From NCBI GenBank assembly GCA_030158485.1, contig JAOASS010000013.1:1-64000 (forward strand): a DNA stretch of 64,000 nt, given 5' to 3'. Under the pieces are notes generated by a model. That model was not told the DNA's origin and did not search any database. It saw only the letters and a list, made by a program, of their open reading frames with translations. Shown here piece by piece: positions 26,011 through 33,910 of this stretch; the stretch's first letter is position 1; each line of letters starts with the position of its first letter. The position numbers and the translations under genes are program-made. Source of the stretch: Pseudobdellovibrionaceae bacterium (GTDB lineage Bacteria; Bdellovibrionota; Bdellovibrionia; Bdellovibrionales; Bdellovibrionaceae).

Positions 26011-26041
26011 TTGACAAAGGGTACTCTTAAGAGTACCCTTT
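26011..26041 (+). promoter_or_regulatory. Promoter with 26-bp palindromic operator
   Basis: AAAGGGTACTCTT (26016-26028) is followed directly by its perfect complement AAGAGTACCCTTT (26029-26041). A consensus -35 TTGACA (26011-26016) touches its left edge and a weak -10 (TACCCT, 26034-26039) lies in the right arm. It suits autorepression by the Phd/YefM-like antitoxin beginning at 26057, which has a GAGGTG Shine-Dalgarno. Confidence 0.75.
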
Positions 26042-26056
26042 AGATTGAGGTGACTT

Positions 26057-26314
26057 ATGAAAAGTGCTAATGCCAAAAAATTCCGTTCTGAGCTTAAAGA
26101 TTATATGGACGCTGCTGTTGGGGAACCTGTTCGCATCAGCCGCCGTGATGGACAAAGCTTTGTTCTGATGTCTGAACAAGTCTACGAGGGTTTTCGTAAT
26201 GAAATTCAATCACTGCAACGACGACTTTTAGGGATGAGCGAAATCCTTGATGGTAAAACCTACCCTCTCAGTAAGAGCGAAGACCGCACGGCCCGCTTCA
26301 AGAAAAGTAAGTAA
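26057..26314 (+). CDS. Phd/YefM-family antitoxin
   Basis: An 85-residue antitoxin. The N-terminal Phd/YefM DNA-binding fold is seen in SANAKKFRSELKDYMDAAVG, then EPVRISRRDGQSFVLMSEQVYEGF, the family's core beta hairpin and helix. The C-terminal tail (YPLSKSEDRTARFKKSK) would wrap the toxin. Stop and toxin start share one base (TAATG), so the pair is coupled. Confidence 0.87.
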   Translation: MKSANAKKFRSELKDYMDAAVGEPVRISRRDGQSFVLMSEQVYEGFRNEIQSLQRRLLGMSEILDGKTYPLSKSEDRTARFKKSK

Positions 26315-26685
26315 TGGCCGTTTATTTTTTTCAGTCTTCACAGTTTGAGGAAATTCGCTCTCAAATCGAACAGCACCTTTACGATTCCGTTTTGGAAATA
26401 GAGCAAGATTCAAAACTTGCTCTTCGTTCCGTGCAACAATTCAATGATACCATCGACCGGCTGATGGAAACCCTTGAGCAAATGTATAAAACTCAAAATC
26501 CTAAAGATACTGAGGGTGAAAAATCGTTCCCTATCCGTGAGGGGCGATACCGGGTGTTTTTCAAGGTTGTGTCCCGCGGATCACAGGACTTCGACATTAC
26601 CTTTTTGGATATTGATGATAATAAGCAGTCCAATTTGGATAGATTCCCTGCCCATCGCTTCATTACTTTTGAAAGTGACGAGTAA
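26314..26685 (+). CDS. RelE/ParE-like toxin partner of the Phd/YefM antitoxin
   Basis: A 123-residue protein coupled to the antitoxin. The helical N-terminal half (FEEIRSQIEQHLYDSVLEIE, LALRSVQQFNDTIDRLMETL) followed by a beta sheet with FPIREGRYRVFFKVVSRG and FDITFLDIDDNK fits the RelE/ParE fold, although it is longer and more acidic than usual. Assignment rests on fold-like pattern and on the antitoxin; target (ribosome or gyrase) is unknown. Confidence 0.7.
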   Translation: MAVYFFQSSQFEEIRSQIEQHLYDSVLEIEQDSKLALRSVQQFNDTIDRLMETLEQMYKTQNPKDTEGEKSFPIREGRYRVFFKVVSRGSQDFDITFLDIDDNKQSNLDRFPAHRFITFESDE

Positions 26686-26824
26686 ACTACCCTAGGTCTA
26701 AGGCTTTGCCTTCTTCGACATGTCTACTATATCATTTCCTTTGATTCAATTCGCGTAATTCTATTTGGCCCAAGATTTGTAATCATAGAGCTGTGCGACT
26801 TTAAAATCATATTAGGAGATTCTT

Positions 26825-27493
26825 ATGCCAAAAAAAATTGCTTTAATTTGCGTGTTGTCAATACTTTCAACACTATCTGCATTTGCTGCTGAAAAAACCT
26901 TCGAAAGTGCAATGTCAAACCTCGTTTACTCGTTGAAAGATTACAAGAATTTTCGTGTAGGCGCTAATGAGAATCATTTTATTGGCTTAGCATCGATAAA
27001 AAAGAGTTCTGAATTTTCGAAATGTAAAGACACGAATAATCTCAACTCATGTACTAGAACCATTTCAAGATTAGTGCTTGAAACATTAGAAGGATACGAT
27101 CAAGACGCGGCTTACTTTTTTGAAGATTTTGAGAAAATGGATTTAGATAGTACTCAAAGTGAAGCGGTTCAAAGAATAAAAACAGCCACTACAATGATAA
27201 CTGGCAAACGAACTGCTTCCGAATTTCAATACCCAGAAAGCGGTAAATGCTCAAAACGTGAATTGGAGAGCTCATACGAAAAGGTTACACCAGCGACTCC
27301 TTTAACGAAGTCGGCATCTTTTAACCGGGTTTTTGTCAGTGATCTGATTTGTCAAGGCCTTCTGAAGATCGACGATATTAATCAAGTCGACAAAAACGTC
27401 ATGATGAATTTGTATAATACAATCTTAGTAGATATAAAAAGCGATAAAGAAAACTTTTCTAAAGTTGATGAGTTATTTCCTGAACTTAAGTAA
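26825..27493 (+). CDS. Secreted protein, unknown function
   Basis: A 222-residue protein with a signal peptide (MPKKIALICVLSILSTLSAFA). The mature region is mostly helical with four cysteines (FSKCKD, NSCTR, GKCSK, LICQG). An AGGAG Shine-Dalgarno precedes the ATG. It lies inside the tRNA-Leu island, downstream of the toxin-antitoxin genes but with its own leader. No family recognised. Confidence 0.7.
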   Translation: MPKKIALICVLSILSTLSAFAAEKTFESAMSNLVYSLKDYKNFRVGANENHFIGLASIKKSSEFSKCKDTNNLNSCTRTISRLVLETLEGYDQDAAYFFEDFEKMDLDSTQSEAVQRIKTATTMITGKRTASEFQYPESGKCSKRELESSYEKVTPATPLTKSASFNRVFVSDLICQGLLKIDDINQVDKNVMMNLYNTILVDIKSDKENFSKVDELFPELK

Positions 27494-27593
27494 GGCAAGT
27501 GCCTCCATAAGCTCTATGAAAGTTGGTACCGAGTTGCTGAAGTGGTCGGTGGCAGTGAATCTTTTGTAAGGCAGAATGGCACGAGAGACCGCA

Positions 27594-27827
27594 CTACTTC
27601 TTAGGAGATTCCTTTTCGACGGCAATCTCAACGGCTTCGCCTTTTTTCAAAGAAACGAAGTCCTTGCCAAGTTTTTCGCGATTAAATTTATAGTTTTCAC
27701 CAGCAATTTCAATGGTCACAGTTTTTAAATCAAAACTAACAATTTTTCCTTTGATATTAAGCGATTCCACCGAGGCATGTGAAGTGATTGCCACGAAGAG
27801 ACTGAAACATAAAATGATTGTTTTCAT
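27594..27827 (-). CDS. Small periplasmic beta-barrel-like protein
   Basis: A 77-residue protein with a signal peptide (MKTIILCFSLFVAITSHA) and a mature part of about 58 residues (IKGKIVSFDLKTVTIEIAG then YKFNREKLG, FVSLKKGEAVEIAV) that reads as five short beta strands, like OB/SH3-type DUF5666-like modules. It overlaps the upstream gene by 4 bp, so both are one operon. Function unknown. Confidence 0.65.
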   Translation of the reverse strand: MKTIILCFSLFVAITSHASVESLNIKGKIVSFDLKTVTIEIAGENYKFNREKLGKDFVSLKKGEAVEIAVEKESPKK

Positions 27828-28312
27828 CTAACAGCTCCTTTTGGCTCTGCATTGAATCCGCCCTTGGGAACGCCGTCGCCTGCACCACGGAAAGCTCCCT
27901 TGGTTGAGGAGTTGACTCCGGCATCACGAGCGCAAGAATCAAAGGTGCCGCAGTCATGTAAGCCGCCTTTGCAGGCTCCTGCTACTTTCATATCAAAGTT
28001 TTTACCCCGGTAGTTGCAGTCTAAATTGGTTTCATATTTGCAGATTCGATTTGCAACGACCCCAGGTCCACACAAGGAGCCGAAAAGTTCAGTTACCTCT
28101 GTGTCACGGCCTGGCTGACAATTTCGCAGAATTTCATCAAGCCCCATTCTCATGATGTCGTCTCTCAAACGTGTAGCTTCTTCTGGTGAAACAGCTGCGT
28201 TCGCCGCCATCGGCAACGTTAAGCACCTTGTTACTCCTGGCGTGCACCTAGCATGCGAAAATTCCGCAAACAGCAGCGTTCCCATAATTATCGTGAAAGC
28301 AAATGTCTTCAA
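27824..28312 (-). CDS. Cysteine-rich secreted protein
   Basis: A 162-residue protein with a signal peptide (MKTFAFTIIMGTLLFAEFSHA) and ten cysteines in the mature part (for example RCTPG, TRCL, NCQPG, LCGPG, ICKYE, DCNYRG, ACKGG, DCGTFDSCA). The C-terminus is Gly/Lys-rich and low in complexity. The next gene's ATG overlaps its stop. No family recognised; location in the island marks it as accessory. Confidence 0.65.
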   Translation of the reverse strand: MKTFAFTIIMGTLLFAEFSHARCTPGVTRCLTLPMAANAAVSPEEATRLRDDIMRMGLDEILRNCQPGRDTEVTELFGSLCGPGVVANRICKYETNLDCNYRGKNFDMKVAGACKGGLHDCGTFDSCARDAGVNSSTKGAFRGAGDGVPKGGFNAEPKGAVR

Positions 28313-28687
28313 GCAAACCTCCTGCCTAATCCGATAATTCTACTGGAATACTTCTAGAATAATAAGACCATATTCGTTGCCACTGGACCTTGATGTAGTG
28401 CCAACAGGAAACACCGTCATGCACACTTGAAGAATCGTACCCCGACAAAAAGTGAATGCCGCTTTATGTGGCGGATTTCAGCCACCATTAAGTTTCAATC
28501 AAATCCTTCAAAGCGTTGCTACCGTTTTGAAATTACAATGAAAATTCAAAAATATTGTTGATTTGAACGTAGGCGCCTACATCCCTGACGCCGTGGCTCA
28601 TACTGTACGCCCTAAGCAACGACCCTTATTTTACCCAAAAACTTCGACGTTTTTGACATTCCCTTTTGATTACGAGATGACTAGTTT
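28313..28687. other. Gap upstream of the MNT gene
   Basis: About 375 bp without a supportable gene. It contains a 12-bp perfect palindrome GTAGGCGCCTAC at 28569-28580 and a short repeat GTGGC / GCCAC near 28469-28487. It must carry the promoters of the cysteine-rich protein (minus) and of the nucleotidyltransferase (plus). Confidence 0.4.
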
Positions 28688-29014
28688 ATGGCCGCAAAAC
28701 GAGATCCAAAACTTAAAAAAATAGTGGAAACCTTAAAGGAAGAGTTCAACCCTTCCCGCCTATTTTTATTTGGATCAAGGGCCAATGGGAATTCCCGCGC
28801 TGATAGCGATTGTGATTTTGTTTTGGTTGTCCCAAAAAATAAAAAATCTAGAATTACTAACATGTCTAAGGCCAGTGACTTACTGTGGGATAAATTTAAA
28901 ATTTCGGCTGATGTTTTCGTGTACTCGCAAAAAGAATTTGATGAATGGAAAGATGAGTTTAGCTCTATCCCCGAAACTGCCTTAAATACGGGCCGGGAGA
29001 TTAAGCTTGGCTGA
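28688..29014 (+). CDS. MNT-type minimal nucleotidyltransferase (MntA-like antitoxin)
   Basis: A 108-residue protein with the pol-beta-type nucleotidyltransferase core: LFLFGSRANGNSRADSDCDFVLVV gives the GS...DxD metal site (outline), and ADVFVYSQKEFDEW supplies the later acidic strand. In characterised MntA/HepT systems the MNT protein AMPylates the HEPN RNase and so neutralises it. The HEPN gene follows at once in another frame. Length is normal for MNT domain proteins. Confidence 0.85.
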   Translation: MAAKRDPKLKKIVETLKEEFNPSRLFLFGSRANGNSRADSDCDFVLVVPKNKKSRITNMSKASDLLWDKFKISADVFVYSQKEFDEWKDEFSSIPETALNTGREIKLG

Positions 29015-29385
29015 ATCGAAAATGGTTCAAGTATGCAGCCCGCGATCTAAAAGTCGCAAAGCAGACTTATGCTGCAAGCTCTGAGTTTAAAAATATTGCA
29101 GCTTTTCATGCTCAGCAATGTGCGGAAAAAGCTATCAAAGGATTTTTAGCATTTCATAAAATCAGGTTTTTCAAAATTCATAAGTTAGATGAATTGGCTA
29201 TAGACGTTGAAAAAGTCGATAAGGAATTGGCGAAACTTATTTTAAAGTCTAAAGAATTTGGAGAACTTGAGGCTATCTGCAGTAGATTGAGAAGAGTCAG
29301 TCATCATTCAATCTCTGAAAAGAGAATGGTGCCTCGGGCCGGACTTGAACCGGCACGCCCCTGTAAAGGAAGCTCAGGATTTTAA
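29011..29385 (+). pseudogene. HEPN-domain protein (HepT-like toxin), truncated at the tRNA
   Basis: The frame open from 29005 reads WFKYAARDLKVAKQ, FHAQQCAEKAIKGFL and FKIHKLDEL, unmistakable HEPN blocks, then LEAICSR where family members continue into the R-Y-P-D segment. After that the homology stops and the frame runs antisense through the tRNA-Leu 3' half (...PRAGLEPARP...) to a stop at 29385. No ATG, GTG or TTG start lies before the domain; CTG at 29011, overlapping the MNT stop, is the only near-cognate candidate. The RNase motif therefore seems lost, and I call it a truncated gene. Confidence 0.7.
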
Positions 29386-29418
29386 GTCCTGTGCGTCTAC
29401 CAATTTCGCCACCGAGGC
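29327..29418 (-). tRNA. tRNA-Leu (anticodon UAA)
   Basis: Minus-strand gene with GCCTCGG acceptor paired to CCGAGGC, discriminator A and encoded CCA. The anticodon stem CAGGA/TCCTG encloses loop CTTAAAA, giving anticodon UAA for UUA codons. A long variable arm and the T arm (GGTTCAAGTCC) are present. The gene forms the right boundary of the island. Confidence 0.96.
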
Positions 29419-29531
29419 ATCGGTGATTACGATCTATTTAAACATCGTATCGATTTAAAAAACGCGAAAACTGAAACTAAAGGATTTATCTCGAGAGCTC
29501 AAGTGCTTGACATGCTGCATTTGGAAGGTTT

Positions 29532-30239
29532 GTGGTTGGACTCTCGAAGTTCTTGCCACTAGTGTTGGTCAACGTGCAGACAGTCACGGTTCTCCTTAAA
29601 AAAATTCCTTTTTCAACTTGGGCCCTAGGCTTTTTGGCTTTGCTTATTTATCAAGCACTCGATACGGGTCTGAATAATTTTTTAGAAATTCTTTTTAGAT
29701 CCCCCAACGGGACTCCAAACTGGGTTTGGTTTGTGGCCGCAATTTCAGTTTTAATCAATGTTCTTTTTCCAGTCGCAATCAGTTTTTGGCTTTTGTCATC
29801 TTTGAAAACCCACCGCAACTGGTCCGAAGACTTTCAGCAACTTTTCATTGAAACCCTAAGGGTTTGGGGTCAGATCTTACTTTTTACTTTAGCTTTTCTA
29901 ATTCCGGGTCTTTGGAAATGGATTTCTTCGATTTTTGTCCCCTACGTCGTTTTATTTTCAAAAAAATATCAAACTGGCCATGCTGATGCGCTTCGAGCTT
30001 CTCGGGAAATTTTTAAAAAAGTTTGGTTTCAATCCGCTTCTGTTCTGATTATTTTTTCTCTAGTTATTCCTTACTTTATCACCACGTCCCTTGATCAATA
30101 CCGAGAAATTTGGGTCCATCCTGTGGGCGCCTTGATTATCGGTTTGGTTGATTACATCAGTTTACTGATAAGCCTTTTCTTTTTAATGCATCTTTTTATC
30201 AAAACTTCACGCGAGGTCAAAAATGAACTTATTTTTTAA
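29532..30239 (+). CDS. Integral membrane protein, unknown
   Basis: A 235-residue protein with about five or six hydrophobic segments (near residues 28-45, 65-90, 112-135, 165-185, 200-225). It starts at a GTG and its 3' end overlaps the following guaC-like gene by 17 bp, so they are co-transcribed. The pattern is reminiscent of YihY/DUF-type stress membrane proteins, but I cannot name it. Confidence 0.65.
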   Translation: MVGLSKFLPLVLVNVQTVTVLLKKIPFSTWALGFLALLIYQALDTGLNNFLEILFRSPNGTPNWVWFVAAISVLINVLFPVAISFWLLSSLKTHRNWSEDFQQLFIETLRVWGQILLFTLAFLIPGLWKWISSIFVPYVVLFSKKYQTGHADALRASREIFKKVWFQSASVLIIFSLVIPYFITTSLDQYREIWVHPVGALIIGLVDYISLLISLFFLMHLFIKTSREVKNELIF

Positions 30240-31272
30240 TTGGCAAGAAATCAAAAATCGTAGTCGTGGCCTGACTTTTGATGATGTCCTTTTAGTTCCT
30301 GCTAAATCTGAAATTAGATCTCGAAAAGATCCCCTTCTTGAAACACGCTTGACTCGAACGAAAAAAATTAAAATTCCAATCGTATCCGCTAACATGGATA
30401 CAATCACGGAAGCTTCAATGGCAATTGCCATGCACGAATTGGGCGGCGTCGGGATTTTGCATCGTTTTATGAACACCGAATCCCAAGCCGATGAAGTTGC
30501 AAAAGTAAAACATGCTGGTTGTGATATTGTCGCAGCCAGTGTCGGCGTTGGAGAAGAATCTAAAGACAGAGCCCGAGCTCTGGTCAAAGCGGGCGCCAAT
30601 TTACTCACGATTGACATTGCTCACGGTCACAGCGTGCAAATGATCGAAATGATGAAATGGCTGAAAGACTCTTTTCCTGGTGTCGAGCTCATCGCTGGAA
30701 ATCTTGCTATGCCAGATGCTGCTTACGATTTAATTCAAGCTGGTGCCGATTCTATTAAAGTGGGAATTGGCCCAGGGTCCATGTGCACAACACGAGTCAT
30801 CACCGGTTGCGGTGTTCCGCAACTAACGGCCGTCGCCCTTTGCGTTGAAATTGCTCGTGAGCACAATATTCCAGTTATTGCAGATGGGGGTCTTCGCGCA
30901 TCAGGTGATATTTTTAAAGCTTTAGCTGCGGGTGCAGAAACTGTGATGGTGGGTAGCATGCTCAGTGGAACTTTGGAAACTCCCGGCGATATTATTCATG
31001 GTCGAAAAAATTATCGTGGAATGGCTTCCAGAAAAGCTCAAGACTCATGGCGGGGAGGAATACCTGAAGGAATGGCACCGGAAGGTGAAAGCACCACGGT
31101 TGCAATCAAAGGTCATGTTAAAGATGTGATCTTAGAACTTTGTGGTGGCATTCGAAGTGGTATGAGCTACATCAATGCGCAAACGATGATTGAAGTTCCA
31201 GAAAAAGCTCGTTTCATTGAAATGTCTGCTAACGGAATTAGAGAATCAAGAGCTCACGGTCTTCCAACGTGA
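30223..31272 (+). CDS. guaC: GMP reductase / CBS-less IMP dehydrogenase family enzyme
   Basis: A 349-residue TIM-barrel purine nucleotide oxidoreductase. It has [10 protein letters not shown], the phosphate loop [11 protein letters not shown] with catalytic Cys188, IADGGLR and VGSMLSG. There are no CBS domains, and the flap segment ([16 protein letters not shown]) lacks the Arg-Tyr pair of true IMP dehydrogenases, so GMP reductase (GMP to IMP with NADPH) is the better call. The GMP reductase-type Glu is present in EGES. It overlaps murI by 4 bp. IMPDH function cannot be fully excluded. Confidence 0.75.
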   Translation: MNLFFNWQEIKNRSRGLTFDDVLLVPAKSEIRSRKDPLLETRLTRTKKIKIPIVSANMDTITEASMAIAMHELGGVGILHRFMNTESQADEVAKVKHAGCDIVAASVGVGEESKDRARALVKAGANLLTIDIAHGHSVQMIEMMKWLKDSFPGVELIAGNLAMPDAAYDLIQAGADSIKVGIGPGSMCTTRVITGCGVPQLTAVALCVEIAREHNIPVIADGGLRASGDIFKALAAGAETVMVGSMLSGTLETPGDIIHGRKNYRGMASRKAQDSWRGGIPEGMAPEGESTTVAIKGHVKDVILELCGGIRSGMSYINAQTMIEVPEKARFIEMSANGIRESRAHGLPT

Positions 31273-32051
31273 TTGGAGTTTTTGATTCCGGGCTTGGAGG
31301 TCTGACTGTTTTAAAAGCCCTTCTGCAACAGATGCCACACGAAAGATTTGTCTACTTGGGCGACACCGCAAGACTTCCTTACGGAACAAAGTCCCCACAG
31401 ACAATACGCCACTACACAGAACAAAATTTAAAGTTTCTAAAAAATCAAAATGTTAAAGCTTTAGTGATTGCATGCAATTCCGCATCAGCCCATTGGCAAG
31501 ATCCCGATTTTGAAAATCTTCCTGTTTTTACAGTGATTGAACCCACAAGTGCAGTGGCTGCTCGCAAAACCCAAAATAAAAAAATAGGGCTTTTAGCGAC
31601 TCGTGCCACTGTTCTATCTGGTGCATTTGATCGACACTTAAGAGCTCTTGATCCTGAAATAAAACTTTATTCTCAAGCCGCGCCCTTATTAGTGCCTTTT
31701 GCGGAAGAAGGCCTTCGCGAAGACCCCTTAACAAACTTAATTGTGTACCGCTATGTTCAGCCACTTTTAACAGAAGGGATCGACACTTTAATTTTGGGTT
31801 GCACTCACTACCCGATTTTAAAAGAAAATATCCAAAGAGCCACTGGTCTTGATATTAAACTTATTGATTCTGGTCCGGCCGTTGCTGAGAAGTTAAAATT
31901 ACACTTTAAAAATGAATCCCCTTCGACTGGCCAGGTAAAAATTTTTACCACTGATGCTTTAGGTCACTTTAAAAAATGGGCGACCGAAATTTTAAATCCA
32001 TTCGAAGCCCATGCGTGGGAACTCACCGACTTAAGCACGCAAAGATTCTAA
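31269..32051 (+). CDS. murI: Glutamate racemase
   Basis: A 260-residue enzyme that makes D-glutamate for peptidoglycan. Both catalytic cysteines are present: Cys69 in IACNSASA and Cys178 in LGCTHYP; the N-terminus [13 protein letters not shown] is the family signature. It starts at a GTG whose GTGA overlaps the guaC-like stop, so translation is coupled. Its 3' end overlaps lysA tail-to-tail by 21 bp. Confidence 0.95.
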   Translation: MIGVFDSGLGGLTVLKALLQQMPHERFVYLGDTARLPYGTKSPQTIRHYTEQNLKFLKNQNVKALVIACNSASAHWQDPDFENLPVFTVIEPTSAVAARKTQNKKIGLLATRATVLSGAFDRHLRALDPEIKLYSQAAPLLVPFAEEGLREDPLTNLIVYRYVQPLLTEGIDTLILGCTHYPILKENIQRATGLDIKLIDSGPAVAEKLKLHFKNESPSTGQVKIFTTDALGHFKKWATEILNPFEAHAWELTDLSTQRF

Positions 32052-33233
32052 GTCTTCAATAAAAATTTCTAAAGCCCGTGGTCTTAAATTATAGTCTGAT
32101 GCCATAGAAGAACCATAAGCCCCACAATCCGCCACCCAAAGTTTATCACCCACTTGAAGTGCAGACATCGATCGATCTAATGCAATAAAGTCAGAGGACT
32201 CACACAAAGGGCCGACAAGGTCCACGATTTCACTTTCGCCTTTTCGCTGGATCAGAGGCAAAACCTGATGGTGAGCTTGGTAAAGAACGGGCCTCATCAA
32301 ATTATTCATTCCCGCATCGAGCACCACAATTTTTTTATTCTTTGTTTTTTTAACAACTTGAACTTCTGTTAAGATTCCACCGGATCGAGCAACTAAAAAT
32401 CTTCCGGGTTCAAACAATATTTGAAATGGAATTTTTCCAAAATGCCGCTCGACTATTTTTTTATAATCTTGCAGTCTTTGTGTATCCGCATCGACGTCAC
32501 TGTTTTGATAATTCAAACCCAGTCCTCCGCCGATATCTAAAGTTTTTAAATCCATTTCTGGATATTTTTTCTGAAGACTTAACACCATTTCTAAATAAGA
32601 TGAAAAAGCCAAATCAAAATCACTTAGATCAAGAATTTGCGAACCTAAGTGCAGTGAAAACCCTTGTAAGTGTAAATGAGGATCTTTTAAAATTTCAGGA
32701 ATTAATTGATCAATTTCCTCAAAAGAAAGACCGAATTTTGTATCTGTATGACTGGTTTTAATAAATGGATGGGTCTTCACATCCAAACCCGGAGTCCAGC
32801 GGAGTCCGATTCGGGCCCGCATTCCTGTTTTTTTTATTTTTTGAATTTCATCGGCACTTTCAACATTGATCTGAAAAAGTCCCCACTCAAGAGCTTTGTT
32901 AATTTCACTTTGAGTTTTCCCCGGGCCTGAAAACAAAATCTGATCCGGCCTAAATCCACACTGAATCGCTTTTTCTGCTTCACCAATTGACACCACGTCT
33001 AAATGACTTCCCAACTGATGTAAATGCTTTAATAAAGCTTCATTGTGATTAGACTTCATCGCAAAGTGAAGTCGACCTTTCGGAAAAGCATCTTGAAAAG
33101 CTTGAAAACGCTGAGTTAACAAATCTCGGGAGTAAACGTAAGCGGGAGTGTTCAATTTCTGCAATTGATCCGATAACGCCACGTCATTCCAAAAAAGCTT
33201 CAAATTTCGATATTGTAAGAGTTCGTGAGCCAT
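32031..33233 (-). CDS. lysA: Diaminopimelate decarboxylase
   Basis: A 400-residue PLP enzyme of fold type III converting meso-diaminopimelate to lysine. The Schiff-base lysine is Lys60 in HFAMKSNHN; the Gly-rich phosphate loop is DIGGGLGL; the partner-subunit Cys-Glu motif is GPLCESSD; and the ending has DCGAYGSSMASDYN (outline). Start ATG 33233 lies only 14 bp from the divergent start of the amidase gene, so promoters must lie within coding DNA. Confidence 0.93.
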   Translation of the reverse strand: MAHELLQYRNLKLFWNDVALSDQLQKLNTPAYVYSRDLLTQRFQAFQDAFPKGRLHFAMKSNHNEALLKHLHQLGSHLDVVSIGEAEKAIQCGFRPDQILFSGPGKTQSEINKALEWGLFQINVESADEIQKIKKTGMRARIGLRWTPGLDVKTHPFIKTSHTDTKFGLSFEEIDQLIPEILKDPHLHLQGFSLHLGSQILDLSDFDLAFSSYLEMVLSLQKKYPEMDLKTLDIGGGLGLNYQNSDVDADTQRLQDYKKIVERHFGKIPFQILFEPGRFLVARSGGILTEVQVVKKTKNKKIVVLDAGMNNLMRPVLYQAHHQVLPLIQRKGESEIVDLVGPLCESSDFIALDRSMSALQVGDKLWVADCGAYGSSMASDYNLRPRALEIFIEDLESLRA

Positions 33234-33247
33234 ACTAAAACAAGATC

Positions 33248-33910
33248 ATGCAAACCCGTATATTGTCACGAACGACTTTAGGACTTCCGTTGATCGCTTA
33301 TGATTTTGGCCTCTCTTATCAGAAACCTCGAGTCCTCATCTTGGGCGGAGTCCACGGTGATGAAATCGAAGGGGTCGCTTGTGCCCGAGGACTTCTGGAT
33401 GTGTTTTTACAAAACTACTCTTATCAAATGCAATTAACATTAATTCCAGAAATGAATCCCGAAGGCGTTCTTCTTAAAACTCGGGGTAACGCAAACGGAG
33501 TGGATCTGAATCGAAATCTTCCCACAAAAGACTGGTCCTCAATCGCAGCAACTCCCCGTTATCATCCAGGCCCCAGCCCTTTAAGTGAAAATGAAAACAA
33601 AGCTCTTTTAGAAGAATTAAAAAATCTTCCTCAATTAATTGTCAGTCTTCATTCTTGGAATCCTGTTTTAAATATCAATGGCGATTGTTTACCAGAAGCT
33701 GAAGTTTTAGCTCGACATACAAGCTATCCAATTGAAGCCGATATTGGTTATCCCACGCCCGGTTCACTTGGCACCTATTCAGGAATCGAAAGACAAATTC
33801 CGACTCTGACTTATGAAATTCAACGCGGCCAACTTTTAAGTGACGTTTTGAAAATTCATGTGCCCGCGATTTGCGACATGTTGAAAACCACAGAAAAGAG
33901 ATTTTCATGA
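33248..33910 (+). CDS. M14-family zinc amidase, MpaA-like
   Basis: A 220-residue carboxypeptidase-fold protein. Zinc ligands are in GGVHGDEIEG (His and Glu) and SLHSW (His); VDLNRNLP is the substrate-binding Arg motif; the catalytic Glu is in LTYEIQRG. These match murein peptide amidase A, which cuts the D-Glu-mDAP bond in muropeptides, and related M14/aspartoacylase enzymes. It has no signal peptide, as for MpaA. Overlap with dapD (4 bp) and the nearby murI and lysA support a role in peptidoglycan peptide recycling; the exact substrate is inferred. Confidence 0.78.
   Translation: MQTRILSRTTLGLPLIAYDFGLSYQKPRVLILGGVHGDEIEGVACARGLLDVFLQNYSYQMQLTLIPEMNPEGVLLKTRGNANGVDLNRNLPTKDWSSIAATPRYHPGPSPLSENENKALLEELKNLPQLIVSLHSWNPVLNINGDCLPEAEVLARHTSYPIEADIGYPTPGSLGTYSGIERQIPTLTYEIQRGQLLSDVLKIHVPAICDMLKTTEKRFS

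Larger units (their letters stand above)
24792..29386. mobile_element. Putative tRNA-Leu-integrated genomic island (about 4.5 kb)
   Basis: Bounded by direct repeats of the tRNA-Leu 3' half (24792-24851 and 29327-29386). The intact tRNA is on the right with its 3' end facing into the island, the geometry left when an element integrates at a tRNA 3' end and regenerates it. The cargo is typical accessory DNA: two type II toxin-antitoxin pairs, an MNT/HEPN pair and exported proteins. No intact integrase is present; a short minus-strand reading frame near 24.9 kb might be an integrase tail. It may be a decayed or trans-mobilised element. Confidence 0.75.

Noticed and set aside
29194-29385. Short frame starting with TTG as an independent gene
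   Set aside because: It is only the C-terminal part of the HEPN frame plus antisense tRNA.
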